Notes: a model not told the origin generated them from the sequence alone. A stretch of 16,444 nucleotides of DNA from an uncultured Lachnospiraceae bacterium (GCA_934434905.1 CAKSAI010000038.1:1-16444), one strand, 5' to 3'. Numbered from the stretch's first letter, positions 8,511 to 16,444 are shown. Made by a program: numbers and translations.

Positions 8511-8536
8511 TATAGGGGTCGGCTACGACCCCTATA
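8511..8536. other. Intercistronic 11-bp stem-loop downstream of the binding-protein gene
   Basis: TATAGGGGTCG (8511-8521) pairs perfectly with CGACCCCTATA (8526-8536) around a four-base loop. It lies in the 64-base gap between the solute-binding protein stop (8554) and the permease start (8489). On the minus strand the following bases are TGCATTCAGTTAGGAG, with no U-tract, so it is not a canonical terminator. The likely role, by analogy with other ABC operons such as malE-malF, is protecting the upstream mRNA end or partial attenuation, raising lipoprotein relative to permease. Confidence 0.75.
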
Positions 8537-8553
8537 TTGGTCTTACCAGACAA

Positions 8554-10185
8554 TCACTTCTTGATATACTCGTCATAATACTTCTGTTTGATATCCAAAA
8601 CGTCCTGTAGCTCCATATCATATAATTTGCTGATGAAAGAATCAATGGAGGAGACCGGCGACTTCCCGGTGAGGATTTTTAAGCTTTCTTCATTGATGTA
8701 TGTTGTAATCGGTGCCCAAAGCTCATTGTAACGGTCATAATCATCTTCGTCCATCTCCATTGACGGCAGTATGTGCTGATCCGCCACGGTATTGGATGCC
8801 CATGCTTTGATGACGCTATCCATCATTTCATTATTATTTGCCTCCGCATAAGCACGCAGCTGGATCACCGGACCGCTTCCGGTTACTCCGCAATATTTCT
8901 TTCTTCCGTTTGCTCTTCCCAGAGAATCTCCCGTAACCAGCTCTGACCATTGCGGTTTTCCATCTTCATCCTTGGTATAGCTGATCCCTTCATCGCCAAA
9001 ATTCCAGTACATCTTTCCTTCCTGGGTCCAGCCATAATCCAGCCATCTGAGGGCTGTGATAAGCTCTTCTTCGGAAGTCTGTGTCGTGATCACGGTATGA
9101 TACCCGGTCAGTCTGGTGGCCGTAGCGCAGATCATGGAAGTCGGCTCTCCCGCCGCTGTTCTCGGATACTCCACGCCGACCCACTCTGCTCCGTTTCCTT
9201 CTTTTTTGGCATCATCCATGATCAGATCTGCATACCCTGCCATAACAAAGGCCATACCTGTTTTCCCGGATAACGCTTTCTGCCGCACCGAATCGTCATT
9301 GTTCGAAAGACAGTCTGCATCAATAAGACCTAAGCCCCACCATCTGGTCAGCACTTCCATCATGGCTTTATATTCCGGCATCGTCTGCGGAATTACTACA
9401 TTGCCATCATCATCGATTCGAAAATCAGCGGTATTTGCAAATCCATACGCGCCTGTACCGGAAGCGATTCCTCCACAAGCCGTCATGATCGAACTGGTAA
9501 AGCTAAGTGTTGCCCCGTACTTTTCTTTGAATGCCAACAGAACCTTCTCCCAGTCCTCCAATGTGACCGGCATATCCAGACCGCACTCTGTAAGCCAGTC
9601 CTGTCTTACAATAGGCCCTAAATATACTTGATTATACAGGTCTTCCTTGACAGATGCCACGCTGTATAAGGTTCCGTCTGACAGCATCGCCTCCTTCTTC
9701 TCGGCCTCATTCTCCGGAGCGTTCAGCCATGCCCAGTAATTCGGTGCATATTTCGGCAGATACTCCGTCAGATCCCAGATCATTCCATCTTCCAGCAGGG
9801 ATCTCGCTTCATTGCTGGTAATCCGATAAAAGATCATGTTTGGAAGCACGGTATCTACCCACAAGAGCTGATAGGCCTGTCCAACGTCTGAGCCTGCAGT
9901 AGTCCACTTCCAGTCAATGGCAACACCCGTTTTATCTTCCATTCCGGAATGGAAGGGCGAAGCCTGCCAACTGTTTATGTCTTCCGCTAACTCAATCTGA
10001 TTCCCACACCAATACGTCAACTGGACATCTGTGTCCAGAGGATAGCTTACCACATCCGTATTGTCGGAATCTGTTCCCGGATTTTTCGGTCCATTCGGTG
10101 TTTCTTTTCCGCCGCATGCACAGGCCCCGGCAGCCATGGAAGCTGCAAGCAATAACACCACTACTTTTTTCCATACATTTCTCAT
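8554..10185 (-). CDS. Extracellular sugar-binding lipoprotein of an LplA-type ABC importer
   Basis: This is a 543-residue lipoprotein. Its N-terminus has two lysines, a hydrophobic core (8-21) and cysteines at 22 and 24 in AAGACACGGK; either could be the lipidated residue, C22 following AGA and C24 starting the usual CGGK. A low-complexity Gly/Pro/Asn/Asp linker (25-45) then leads into the binding fold, with YWCGNQ, many Trp/Tyr residues and the length (over 500) of the large LplA-type cluster. ATG 10185 has AAGGAG 10 bases upstream. The gene follows the 60-residue membrane protein gene by 20 bases and precedes the two permeases. The role is capture of an oligosaccharide at the outer face of the membrane; the ligand is probably a plant-glycan fragment, inferred only from the hydrolase genes downstream. 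Confidence 0.95.
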   Translation of the reverse strand: MRNVWKKVVVLLLAASMAAGACACGGKETPNGPKNPGTDSDNTDVVSYPLDTDVQLTYWCGNQIELAEDINSWQASPFHSGMEDKTGVAIDWKWTTAGSDVGQAYQLLWVDTVLPNMIFYRITSNEARSLLEDGMIWDLTEYLPKYAPNYWAWLNAPENEAEKKEAMLSDGTLYSVASVKEDLYNQVYLGPIVRQDWLTECGLDMPVTLEDWEKVLLAFKEKYGATLSFTSSIMTACGGIASGTGAYGFANTADFRIDDDGNVVIPQTMPEYKAMMEVLTRWWGLGLIDADCLSNNDDSVRQKALSGKTGMAFVMAGYADLIMDDAKKEGNGAEWVGVEYPRTAAGEPTSMICATATRLTGYHTVITTQTSEEELITALRWLDYGWTQEGKMYWNFGDEGISYTKDEDGKPQWSELVTGDSLGRANGRKKYCGVTGSGPVIQLRAYAEANNNEMMDSVIKAWASNTVADQHILPSMEMDEDDYDRYNELWAPITTYINEESLKILTGKSPVSSIDSFISKLYDMELQDVLDIKQKYYDEYIKK

Positions 10186-10205
10186 AATATGATTTCTCCT
10201 TTTCT

Positions 10206-10388
10206 TTAATATCTGGCTGACCAGTTATCATCCGGGACATTCCCGGGATCTTCCTCCAACGGTTCCAAGCCTGACTCCGTTACCGCCCTGCCATAGTTCA
10301 CGCAATACCAGACTCCGACACCTGCACCGATTGCTGCTACGATTACAATCGCCAATATGATCGCTATCATGGTTCGTTTCTTTTTCAT
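10206..10388 (-). CDS. Small single-span membrane protein of unknown function
   Basis: This is a 60-residue protein that I do not recognise. It begins MKKKR, followed by one long hydrophobic stretch (about 7-29, Ile/Ala/Val/Gly-rich) and a 30-residue acidic tail (EPLEEDPGN region) ending NWSARY. The positive N-terminus predicts N-in, with the acidic tail outside. There is no lipobox and no obvious cleavage-site Ala-X-Ala. Reality of the gene is supported by AAGGAGG nine bases before ATG 10388, by tight spacing (24 bases after the giant gene, 20 before the lipoprotein gene) and by the sensible topology. It may be an accessory subunit of the transporter or an anchor for the giant surface protein; both are guesses. 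A vestigial lipoprotein N-terminus is another possibility. Confidence 0.75.
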   Translation of the reverse strand: MKKKRTMIAIILAIVIVAAIGAGVGVWYCVNYGRAVTESGLEPLEEDPGNVPDDNWSARY

Positions 10389-10396
10389 ACCGCTTC

Positions 10397-10404
10397 TCCT
10401 CCTT
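10397..10404 (-). promoter_or_regulatory. Strong ribosome binding site of the 60-residue membrane protein
   Basis: On the minus strand this reads AAGGAGGA, nearly a full anti-16S match, with AGAAGCGGT between the AAGGAGG core and the ATG. It is among the strongest sites in the window and is the main reason for accepting such a short gene. Confidence 0.75.
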
Positions 10405-10412
10405 CTGCGAAA

Positions 10413-11310
10413 CTACTTCTTACTGTAGTATGTGATGTCTTTTTCACTCTTCAGCGGGAAGGTGATCAATTTCGTTGCTCCATCCGCCACCAGGCATTTT
10501 TGCGGTCCAAGCTTCTGGAACAGATATACATTGCTCTCATGAGCGTCAACACCACCAATCTCATTGGCAATTCGCAGTTCAAAGGACTTCTGATTTGTCG
10601 TCCATATTGCATATTCAGGATCTGCATACTCACACAACCGCTTGATACATCCGCCCACTCCGTGATGGTTCATCTGGAAGATATCACTCTTTAACGCTTC
10701 CCCGTATGTCTCACACAGCAGTTCCGACACTCTCTTTTCTGCATCGTTTGTGAAAAGCACCGTCTGGCCGTTTGCGCTCATTCGAATTACCAAAGATGCA
10801 TTATTTTCACTGGTGATCGTACCATATCCATAGCACAGCGCATAGTCTTCAGCCGTATATAACACCTGGAAATCTACGTTGCAGAATGTCAGTGTCTGCC
10901 CGGTATGCGGTCTGATCAGCTTGCATTTGTAGATCTCAGAAGCGACCTTCGGCAGCTCCTTCTCCAGATAGTCATCGTAGCCATTGCTGTACATAGTGCT
11001 TACTCCCGGGCTCGCCACAATATTCTCTACGGTCACCTTTTCCTTGTAGTCAGCGGCAAACTGCCGGAAGCATCCGTAATGATCTCCGTGTGCATGTGAG
11101 ATAAACCATGCCGCAATCACGACCTTTCCATCCGTCCGTTTATTGTTGTCCAGAAGGAACTGATACAATCCTGCGGCATCATAATTATATCCACCGTCAA
11201 AAATAACGTATCTTCCGTCTTCCAGAATAACGACGTAACTCTCACCATTTCCATCATTCTCATCCCTGTGCGAATAATCCAATGACATGACGGCCAGCGT
11301 TGTATCGGTA
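10413..11310 (-). other. Metallo-beta-lactamase domain of the giant protein
   Basis: The domain starts near TLAVMSLDY and includes a strand-turn YVVILEDGRYVIFDGG that resembles the opening of ComEC-type domains. SHAHGDH (codons 11099-11079) supplies the HxHxDH metal site. NNASLVIRM and VLFTNDAE (the Asp codon is near 10743) match the 'NxxSLVL...LLTGD' pattern. MNHHG (10673-10659) supplies the late histidine pair. These features favour an active two-metal hydrolase of the ComEC-like group; the substrate is unknown. Confidence 0.85.
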
Positions 11311-14300
11311 ACCTTCTCATAATCCGGCTCTGCGTCCTTGTAAGCTGTCTTCCCCAACGTATCGGTGACAATGCTCACGGAATCATTGTAATTAAAATAA
11401 TTGATATGCACCAGTCCGCTTTCCCCTACACATGTCACAGAGCGATTCTTACCGATGCTGCTTTCCTCTTTTACGGCGAATCCCGCAGCTGTCAGTGAAG
11501 CAACGTAACTGTCAATCTGTTCTGCCTCCGCCTCCGTATAAATCATCTGCATATTGCCGTTTCCGTATTCATAGACACCGGAATATATGCCTCCCTTAAA
11601 CTCGGGAATATCCAGTAGCACACTTCTGTCTGTCATCCGAACCTCCTCCTTTACTTTCGCCACCAGAGATCTTGTGCCGTCTTCATCCTTTACCGCGTAG
11701 TCTTTTACGAGATTTTCCAATTCTTCTACTGCATTCTGAAGCATCGTATTGGTAAAGCCGCTGATGATGATCTTGTTGCCGACGATCCGCACACAGCTTT
11801 GATTCTTCTTCAGATTATCGGCAGCTACCGTTGATTCTATATACTGCGTACTTCCGATCACAATCTCATAATCATCTTCTCTGTATTTCGTATCGTTTTG
11901 TATCTTAAATGATACACCCGTCAGGGATCCCAAAGCGGTACGTACCATGGAGGCCACGGCAGCTTCTTCCCCGCCGGCATTCTTACTTACCACAATACGG
12001 TACTTCGTCTCTCCATTCTCAACCAACGGCACCTCACGGATCAATCCATCCACAGACTCCGCACCCTTATAGGCTGCTGCATACGGCCGGATCGCTCTCT
12101 GCTGTGCTTTCCGAAGTCCGTTATTCTCATCCAGATATGCCGTTGAAGCCACCTGTGAGACACTTCTTGCATGCACATAACGGTCAAAGCCACCGTACAC
12201 CGTCAGCTTCTTATTATTGGTAAGCGTGACGGTAGCATAACCGACACCACAATACCTTGTGCCATAATCTGCTTTTCCGATATCCTCACTGACACCTGCA
12301 TATACGTACACATCTCCATAGGCATCCGTCTTGATCCAGCTGCCGTCAAACACCTGTGCCACTGCGCCGTTTTCCACCTGATCAAGATCAAACACACCGG
12401 AATTACCCAGATTCTTCCACTTCGTAATAAGAGTACCGATTTCAAAATTTTTGATGATCTTCTTATCCACAGCCGCTTTCAGCGCATCATATTCTGATGT
12501 TCTAATCTTCGTAAGCCAGCGAAGCGCCGCAGGCCCATTCGTCCGAACACCCGCACCATCCAACGTATCTACGGACAGCGTATAAATATCAATGACTTTC
12601 GTCTCGGAAGTAATATCCACAACCGGATTTGTTGTGAGCTTTCCATCCACAACGGCAAAAAGGAATTCACCATCCACGAGATTGTTCAGATCCCATTTTC
12701 CCACCGTGAGTGTTCGTTCGACACCATTAACCTTTACCACAGTCGTCTCCACATACGGCTCATATTCCATGCCGGGCCGATAGACAACAAGATTGTCAAT
12801 GGTAACGTCACAGTTGCACTGCAGGAGCAGCCGGACATTATCGTCCAGACAATTTCTATATTCTTTAAACAAGGCGATATCATCATCTCCCCAGGTGCCA
12901 AGACGCTTATATTCTCCCTTTGCGGAAGACTTCACATACAGTGCAAGACCCTCCTGCGGCGATACTTCAAGCTTCATATGATAGGTTGTTCCGATCTTGC
13001 CGCTCAGATCAGCCGTTGGCCCATATGCCACTGGCTTCCAGTCCGAAGGATATCTGACCGCAGTACGGGACTTATTACCCGCCCACATTCCGGCAATCCA
13101 TATATTATTTTCAATACCGGACGGCGCCTTTGCCACATCCGTGGACACAGCGACTCCTTTGCTGGCAAAGGTAAATGCATTTACTGCGCCTGTGTTGAAG
13201 GTGTAGTCGCATTCGATCACCACACCGTTCTTAGATATATCCGGGTGGCTTGCCAGCAGGAACTGACTCCGGTTGTTCTTGGCAGTTCCATCCTCCGGTG
13301 CCTCGTTGTTATCTCCTGTCAGTCTTAATGCACCGTTCTCGATGGTCAGAGAGGCATCCTTTAGCGCATGGCCAAGAAGATAATTATCCTCACCGAAAAT
13401 TGCTTTTGCCAGATCGTCACCTGACAAGCCGGCCAGTGAAGCATCGTTAAAATCGTTGTAGAAGTAAAACTCCGGCTTTGAAACGGTCATGGCTCTTGCT
13501 TCCGCAATAGGCGTTACCGTCAGATTATCAATGGTAACGTCACAGCCGTTCTGAATAATCAGCCGCACATTATTGTCCAGGCAATCGATACTGCATTCCT
13601 TAAAAACAGCGAGGTCTGCACCGGTCCAGGTTCCCAGACGAACATAGTCCGCATTTCCGGCTTTCTTCGCATATAACCTGAGTCCTTCCTTCGGAGAAAC
13701 CTCCAGCCGGAGCTTATATGCGGTACCCAGCTTTCCGGAGAGTCCATAATTGTCGCTATACACAAGCGGAGACCAGTCTTTTCCGGCTCTGTCTTTACAC
13801 CGTAACGCGGTACGTGACTTTTCCTTCGACCATATACCGGCAATCCATACATTGTTCTCACTGGCTCCTTGTGTCGCAATCGGTTTGCTTGCAAATGTAA
13901 AAGCATTCTGCGATCCGCTGTTTAAGATGTAATCGCATTCAATCACGACACCTTCTGCAACCCGGCTGTTACTGGCAAGCAGGAACTGACTTCTGTTATT
14001 TGCTTTTCTTCCATCGGTGGGCGCTTTACCATTATCTCCGATCAACCGCAGTGCTCCGTTTTCAATACGCAGCGTAGCGTTTACTTCTCCTTGCCCAAGG
14101 AAGTAATTTCCTTCTCCGAAAAGCGCCGCTGCAAGATTGGCATCCGTCAGCCCCGCCAGGGAAGCGTCATTGAAATCATTGCTGAAAAAGCCCACTTCCG
14201 TGGATGGCTTCCCGATCTCACCAGACACATCCTTTAAGGAATATACTCTGAGATTATCGATCGTAACGTCGCAATTACATTGGAGAATCAGCCTTACATT

Positions 14301-16444
14301 GTTATCCAGACAGTCTGCATACAAGGTATTTCCGGACTGATTCATCTTTTCCGTAGTCAAATCCGCCAGCAGTGCATAGGAATTGGATGTGCTCCGTTTT
14401 GCATATAGCTTAATGCCATCGCCTGGTGATACTACAACCCGCAAGCTATAAGATGTTCCGGTGGAAGAATATGTGGTATCGTTACTGTTCACGATTCCCG
14501 GATTGGTCCAGGAATTCTTCGTCGCCGTGCATCTTAAGGAAGTACGGTACCCGGCATTGGTCCACAGACCCGTAATCCATACGTCACCGGCATCAATATA
14601 GCCGGAAGGTACGATGGGTTTACTTGCAAAATTAAACGCATTCTTTGAACCCTCGTTAAGCATATAATCGCACTCGATAACCACGCCTTGGGATACCTGG
14701 TCGTTGCTTGCAAGCAGGAACTGACTTCTGTTATTTGCTTTTCTTCCATCGGTGGGCGCTTTACCATTATCTCCAATCAACCGCAGCGCTCCGTTTTCAA
14801 TTCTTAAATCTGCATCTCTCTCGCCCTGCCCTAACAGATAATTGCCTTCGCCAAAAAGCGCTGCTGCCAGGTCTGCTCCCGTTAGATTTGCAAGTGACGC
14901 ATCATTGAAGTCATTGTTGAAGAATCCTACTTCCGCTGAAGAATCGGGCTTCAGGTTTTTTGCGGAATATACCTTAAGATTATCGATGGTAACATCACAA
15001 TCATTCTGCACGACCAATCTCACGTATTTATCTAAATATTCGGCAAAATTAATTCCCTCAACACGATTGATTTCCTCTACCGACAGGTCAGCAAGAATAC
15101 CATAAGAATCGGAACCTTTCCGCTTTGCATACAGTTTTATGCCGTCAGCAGGTGTTGCCACAACTCTCATACTGTACGCAGTCCCGACCGTGCTGTATGC
15201 TGCGCTGGAACTGTCCACAACCCCCGGATTCGTCCAGGAGTTCTTATTCGCCGCTGCCCTTATGGAAGCACGATATCCGGCATTCGACCATATCCCTGCA
15301 ATCCAGACACCATTTGCTTCTATATAAGTTTCCTGAAGCGGTCTGCTTACAAACTCAAATGCATTCTGCGAACCGCTATTGAATGTGTAATCACATTCTA
15401 TAACCACTCCATCCTTCGGAATATCATCATGCCCTGCCAGTAAAAGCTGGGTTCGGTTGTTCTTCTTACTTCCGTCCTCCGGTGCCTGATTATTGTCACC
15501 GATCAACCGCAGTGCTCCATTCTCAATCTTCATAGAGGCATCCTTCGAACCATGTCCAAAGATATAATTTCCTTTTCCGAAGATTGCTGTCGCTAATTCT
15601 TCGTCAGCCAGGTCACTAAGGCCTGCATCATTAAAATCATTTTCAAACCAGAAATCCTGTACCGGATCTTCCTCACCCTGTTTATCTTTCATCAAGCTGA
15701 CCTTCAGATTGTCGATGGTAACGTCACAAAGACACTGAAGTACCAGTCTGACATTATCATCCAGGCAATCCGCAAAGGAAACACCGGCTGCATCCATGGT
15801 ATCCACACTTAGTTTCTGCAAAACCGTATATCCTTTGTCCCCGGATCTTCTTACACTGAGTGTCATTCCGTCAGTGGGCGATACCTCCAGCTTAAGACGA
15901 TAAGACATTCCTGCAAGACTGTATGTGGTATCTTTTGTGTTGGCTAATCCCGGGTTTTCCCAGGAATTATTGTTCTTCACACAGCGCAGTGAAGTGCGGT
16001 ATCCTTTCGCCCATATTCCCGAGATCCATACATCTCCCGAATCAATACTCTTAAACGTGGTATCAATCGGCTTGCTCAGGAATGTAAATGCATTTGTACT
16101 GCCTTCATGAAGCATATAATCACATTCAATTACAACACCTTTTTCGGATATTTTTTCATTATTAGCCAGTAAGAGCTGGGTTCTGTTTACCTTCGTCTTA
16201 CCGTCGGAGGGTGTCTTATTGTCATCACCTGTGATCCGTAATGCTCCATCCTCAATCTTCATGGATGCATCCTTGGCGGCATGTCCGAAAATATAATTTC
16301 CTTCGCCGAAAACCGCTGCTGCAAGAGCTTCTCCTTCCAGGTTCCTCAAGCTCTCATCTTCGAAATCGTTGTAGAACAGTGTTTCCCCTGTCTCTTCCGG
16401 TTCTTCCTCTGACTCTTGGATCAGGCTGACCTTCAGATTGTCGA
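10413..16444 (-). CDS. Giant multi-repeat surface protein with C-terminal metallo-beta-lactamase domain (5' end outside window)
   Basis: The frame is open from the right edge to TAG at 10413-10415, about 2009 residues. A TTG at 16347-16349 is not a real start, since the repeat pattern continues upstream of it. Modules in order are: the tail of one repeat (16377-16444); five full repeats of 241-245 residues (16376 to about 12765), which look like beta-sandwich (concanavalin/LamG-like) carbohydrate-binding units; a module at about 12765-12085 with GAGVRTNGPAALRW and SRS-type (HARSVSQVAS) signatures seen in many Firmicute surface proteins; a GH67-N-like alpha/beta module (about 12065-11640; DYEIVIGST, RIVGNKIIISG); a small alpha/beta segment; and a ComEC-like metallo-beta-lactamase domain (about 11310-10413). 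The metal motifs SHAHGDH, TNDAE and MNHHG are intact. No LPXTG motif or SLH domain follows, so any anchor or signal peptide must be N-terminal and outside the window. It is cotranscribed with the importer. Role: inferred glycan binding plus an unknown hydrolytic reaction outside the cell. Confidence 0.9.
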   Translation of the reverse strand, partial: DNLKVSLIQESEEEPEETGETLFYNDFEDESLRNLEGEALAAAVFGEGNYIFGHAAKDASMKIEDGALRITGDDNKTPSDGKTKVNRTQLLLANNEKISEKGVVIECDYMLHEGSTNAFTFLSKPIDTTFKSIDSGDVWISGIWAKGYRTSLRCVKNNNSWENPGLANTKDTTYSLAGMSYRLKLEVSPTDGMTLSVRRSGDKGYTVLQKLSVDTMDAAGVSFADCLDDNVRLVLQCLCDVTIDNLKVSLMKDKQGEEDPVQDFWFENDFNDAGLSDLADEELATAIFGKGNYIFGHGSKDASMKIENGALRLIGDNNQAPEDGSKKNNRTQLLLAGHDDIPKDGVVIECDYTFNSGSQNAFEFVSRPLQETYIEANGVWIAGIWSNAGYRASIRAAANKNSWTNPGVVDSSSAAYSTVGTAYSMRVVATPADGIKLYAKRKGSDSYGILADLSVEEINRVEGINFAEYLDKYVRLVVQNDCDVTIDNLKVYSAKNLKPDSSAEVGFFNNDFNDASLANLTGADLAAALFGEGNYLLGQGERDADLRIENGALRLIGDNGKAPTDGRKANNRSQFLLASNDQVSQGVVIECDYMLNEGSKNAFNFASKPIVPSGYIDAGDVWITGLWTNAGYRTSLRCTATKNSWTNPGIVNSNDTTYSSTGTSYSLRVVVSPGDGIKLYAKRSTSNSYALLADLTTEKMNQSGNTLYADCLDNNVRLILQCNCDVTIDNLRVYSLKDVSGEIGKPSTEVGFFSNDFNDASLAGLTDANLAAALFGEGNYFLGQGEVNATLRIENGALRLIGDNGKAPTDGRKANNRSQFLLASNSRVAEGVVIECDYILNSGSQNAFTFASKPIATQGASENNVWIAGIWSKEKSRTALRCKDRAGKDWSPLVYSDNYGLSGKLGTAYKLRLEVSPKEGLRLYAKKAGNADYVRLGTWTGADLAVFKECSIDCLDNNVRLIIQNGCDVTIDNLTVTPIAEARAMTVSKPEFYFYNDFNDASLAGLSGDDLAKAIFGEDNYLLGHALKDASLTIENGALRLTGDNNEAPEDGTAKNNRSQFLLASHPDISKNGVVIECDYTFNTGAVNAFTFASKGVAVSTDVAKAPSGIENNIWIAGMWAGNKSRTAVRYPSDWKPVAYGPTADLSGKIGTTYHMKLEVSPQEGLALYVKSSAKGEYKRLGTWGDDDIALFKEYRNCLDDNVRLLLQCNCDVTIDNLVVYRPGMEYEPYVETTVVKVNGVERTLTVGKWDLNNLVDGEFLFAVVDGKLTTNPVVDITSETKVIDIYTLSVDTLDGAGVRTNGPAALRWLTKIRTSEYDALKAAVDKKIIKNFEIGTLITKWKNLGNSGVFDLDQVENGAVAQVFDGSWIKTDAYGDVYVYAGVSEDIGKADYGTRYCGVGYATVTLTNNKKLTVYGGFDRYVHARSVSQVASTAYLDENNGLRKAQQRAIRPYAAAYKGAESVDGLIREVPLVENGETKYRIVVSKNAGGEEAAVASMVRTALGSLTGVSFKIQNDTKYREDDYEIVIGSTQYIESTVAADNLKKNQSCVRIVGNKIIISGFTNTMLQNAVEELENLVKDYAVKDEDGTRSLVAKVKEEVRMTDRSVLLDIPEFKGGIYSGVYEYGNGNMQMIYTEAEAEQIDSYVASLTAAGFAVKEESSIGKNRSVTCVGESGLVHINYFNYNDSVSIVTDTLGKTAYKDAEPDYEKVTDTTLAVMSLDYSHRDENDGNGESYVVILEDGRYVIFDGGYNYDAAGLYQFLLDNNKRTDGKVVIAAWFISHAHGDHYGCFRQFAADYKEKVTVENIVASPGVSTMYSNGYDDYLEKELPKVASEIYKCKLIRPHTGQTLTFCNVDFQVLYTAEDYALCYGYGTITSENNASLVIRMSANGQTVLFTNDAEKRVSELLCETYGEALKSDIFQMNHHGVGGCIKRLCEYADPEYAIWTTNQKSFELRIANEIGGVDAHESNVYLFQKLGPQKCLVADGATKLITFPLKSEKDITYYSKK
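13975..14066 (-). repeat. 92-base near-identical segment, copy 1
   Basis: This segment matches 14710-14801 at all but two positions counted by eye (near 14040 and 14051). It encodes the ENGALRL-to-LLAS part of the fourth full repeat. Confidence 0.88.
14710..14801 (-). repeat. 92-base near-identical segment, copy 2
   Basis: This is the partner of 13975-14066, offset by 735 bases, exactly one repeat period. It lies at the equivalent position in the third full repeat, while flanking sequence has diverged much more. Confidence 0.88.

Larger units (their letters stand above)
12765..16444 (-). repeat. Array of at least six ~243-residue tandem protein repeats
   Basis: Each unit begins with a FxNDFND motif. 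First codons are at 16376, 15647, 14921, 14186 and 13463, giving periods of 729, 726, 735 and 723 bases; the last unit ends near 12765, and the end of another unit (DNLKVSLIQ) is visible at the right edge. Shared blocks in order are FGEGNY, ENGALRL with GDN, NRSQFLLAS, GVVIECDY, NAFTF, VWIAGIW, RTSLR, a SPxxGxxLYAK strand, and CLDxNVRLxxQxxCDVTIDNL. The units look like a carbohydrate-binding or lectin-like beta-sandwich ending in the 'IDNLKV' strand; the exact family is not recognised. Confidence 0.92.

Noticed and set aside
8511..8536. Stem-loop as a rho-independent terminator
   Set aside because: Neither side is followed by a U-tract, and cognate permease genes continue in the same direction directly after it.
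16347..16349. TTG as the start codon of the giant protein
   Set aside because: The same frame continues upstream to the window edge and encodes the expected FYNDFED repeat opening and the preceding DNLKVSL repeat end, so the gene starts outside the window.
12765..16444. Tandem protein repeats as a CRISPR or DNA satellite array
   Set aside because: The period is about 730 bases, always a multiple of three, conservation is at protein level, and the frame stays open throughout.

Overview
The window is a carbohydrate-utilisation locus. It most likely comes from an anaerobic, gut-type Firmicute such as a Lachnospiraceae/Clostridia member. The evidence is moderate GC content, strong AGGAGG ribosome binding sites, and an LplA/LplB/LplC-type ABC importer next to glycoside hydrolases without signal peptides, an arrangement typical of Gram-positive polysaccharide loci. 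No rRNA, tRNA, CRISPR array, transposase or integrase is visible. The genus assignment is inference.

Layout. The end of an unrecognised plus-strand gene (3-170) converges on a long minus-strand gene train. The two meet at a hairpin (209-229) that could terminate both. On the minus strand, in transcription order (right to left), the genes are: a giant, probably extracellular protein open at the right edge (16444-10413), built from tandem ~243-residue sugar-binding-like repeats, a bacterial surface-protein module, a GH67-N-like module and a C-terminal metallo-beta-lactamase domain; a 60-residue single-span membrane protein (10388-10206); a lipoprotein solute-binding protein (10185-8554); an intercistronic hairpin (8511-8536); two ABC permeases (8489-7560 and 7540-6662); a 1072-residue GH106-like hydrolase (6651-3433); a GH127 beta-L-arabinofuranosidase (3388-1436); and a GH28-like beta-helix protein (1389-259). 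Gaps are 10 to 64 bases, all genes point the same way, and no internal promoter is obvious, so this reads as one operon whose promoter and regulator lie beyond the right edge.

Working model (inference). The giant surface protein binds, and perhaps modifies, a plant polysaccharide. The lipoprotein and the two permeases import oligosaccharides, using a shared ATPase encoded elsewhere because none is present here. The three hydrolases then remove rhamnose-, arabinofuranose- and galacturonate-type residues in the cytoplasm. Together these activities suggest a pectic side chain or an arabinose/rhamnose-rich glycan. The least ordinary element is the repeat-rich protein ending in a metallo-beta-lactamase domain. 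Its partner may be the small membrane protein encoded directly behind it.
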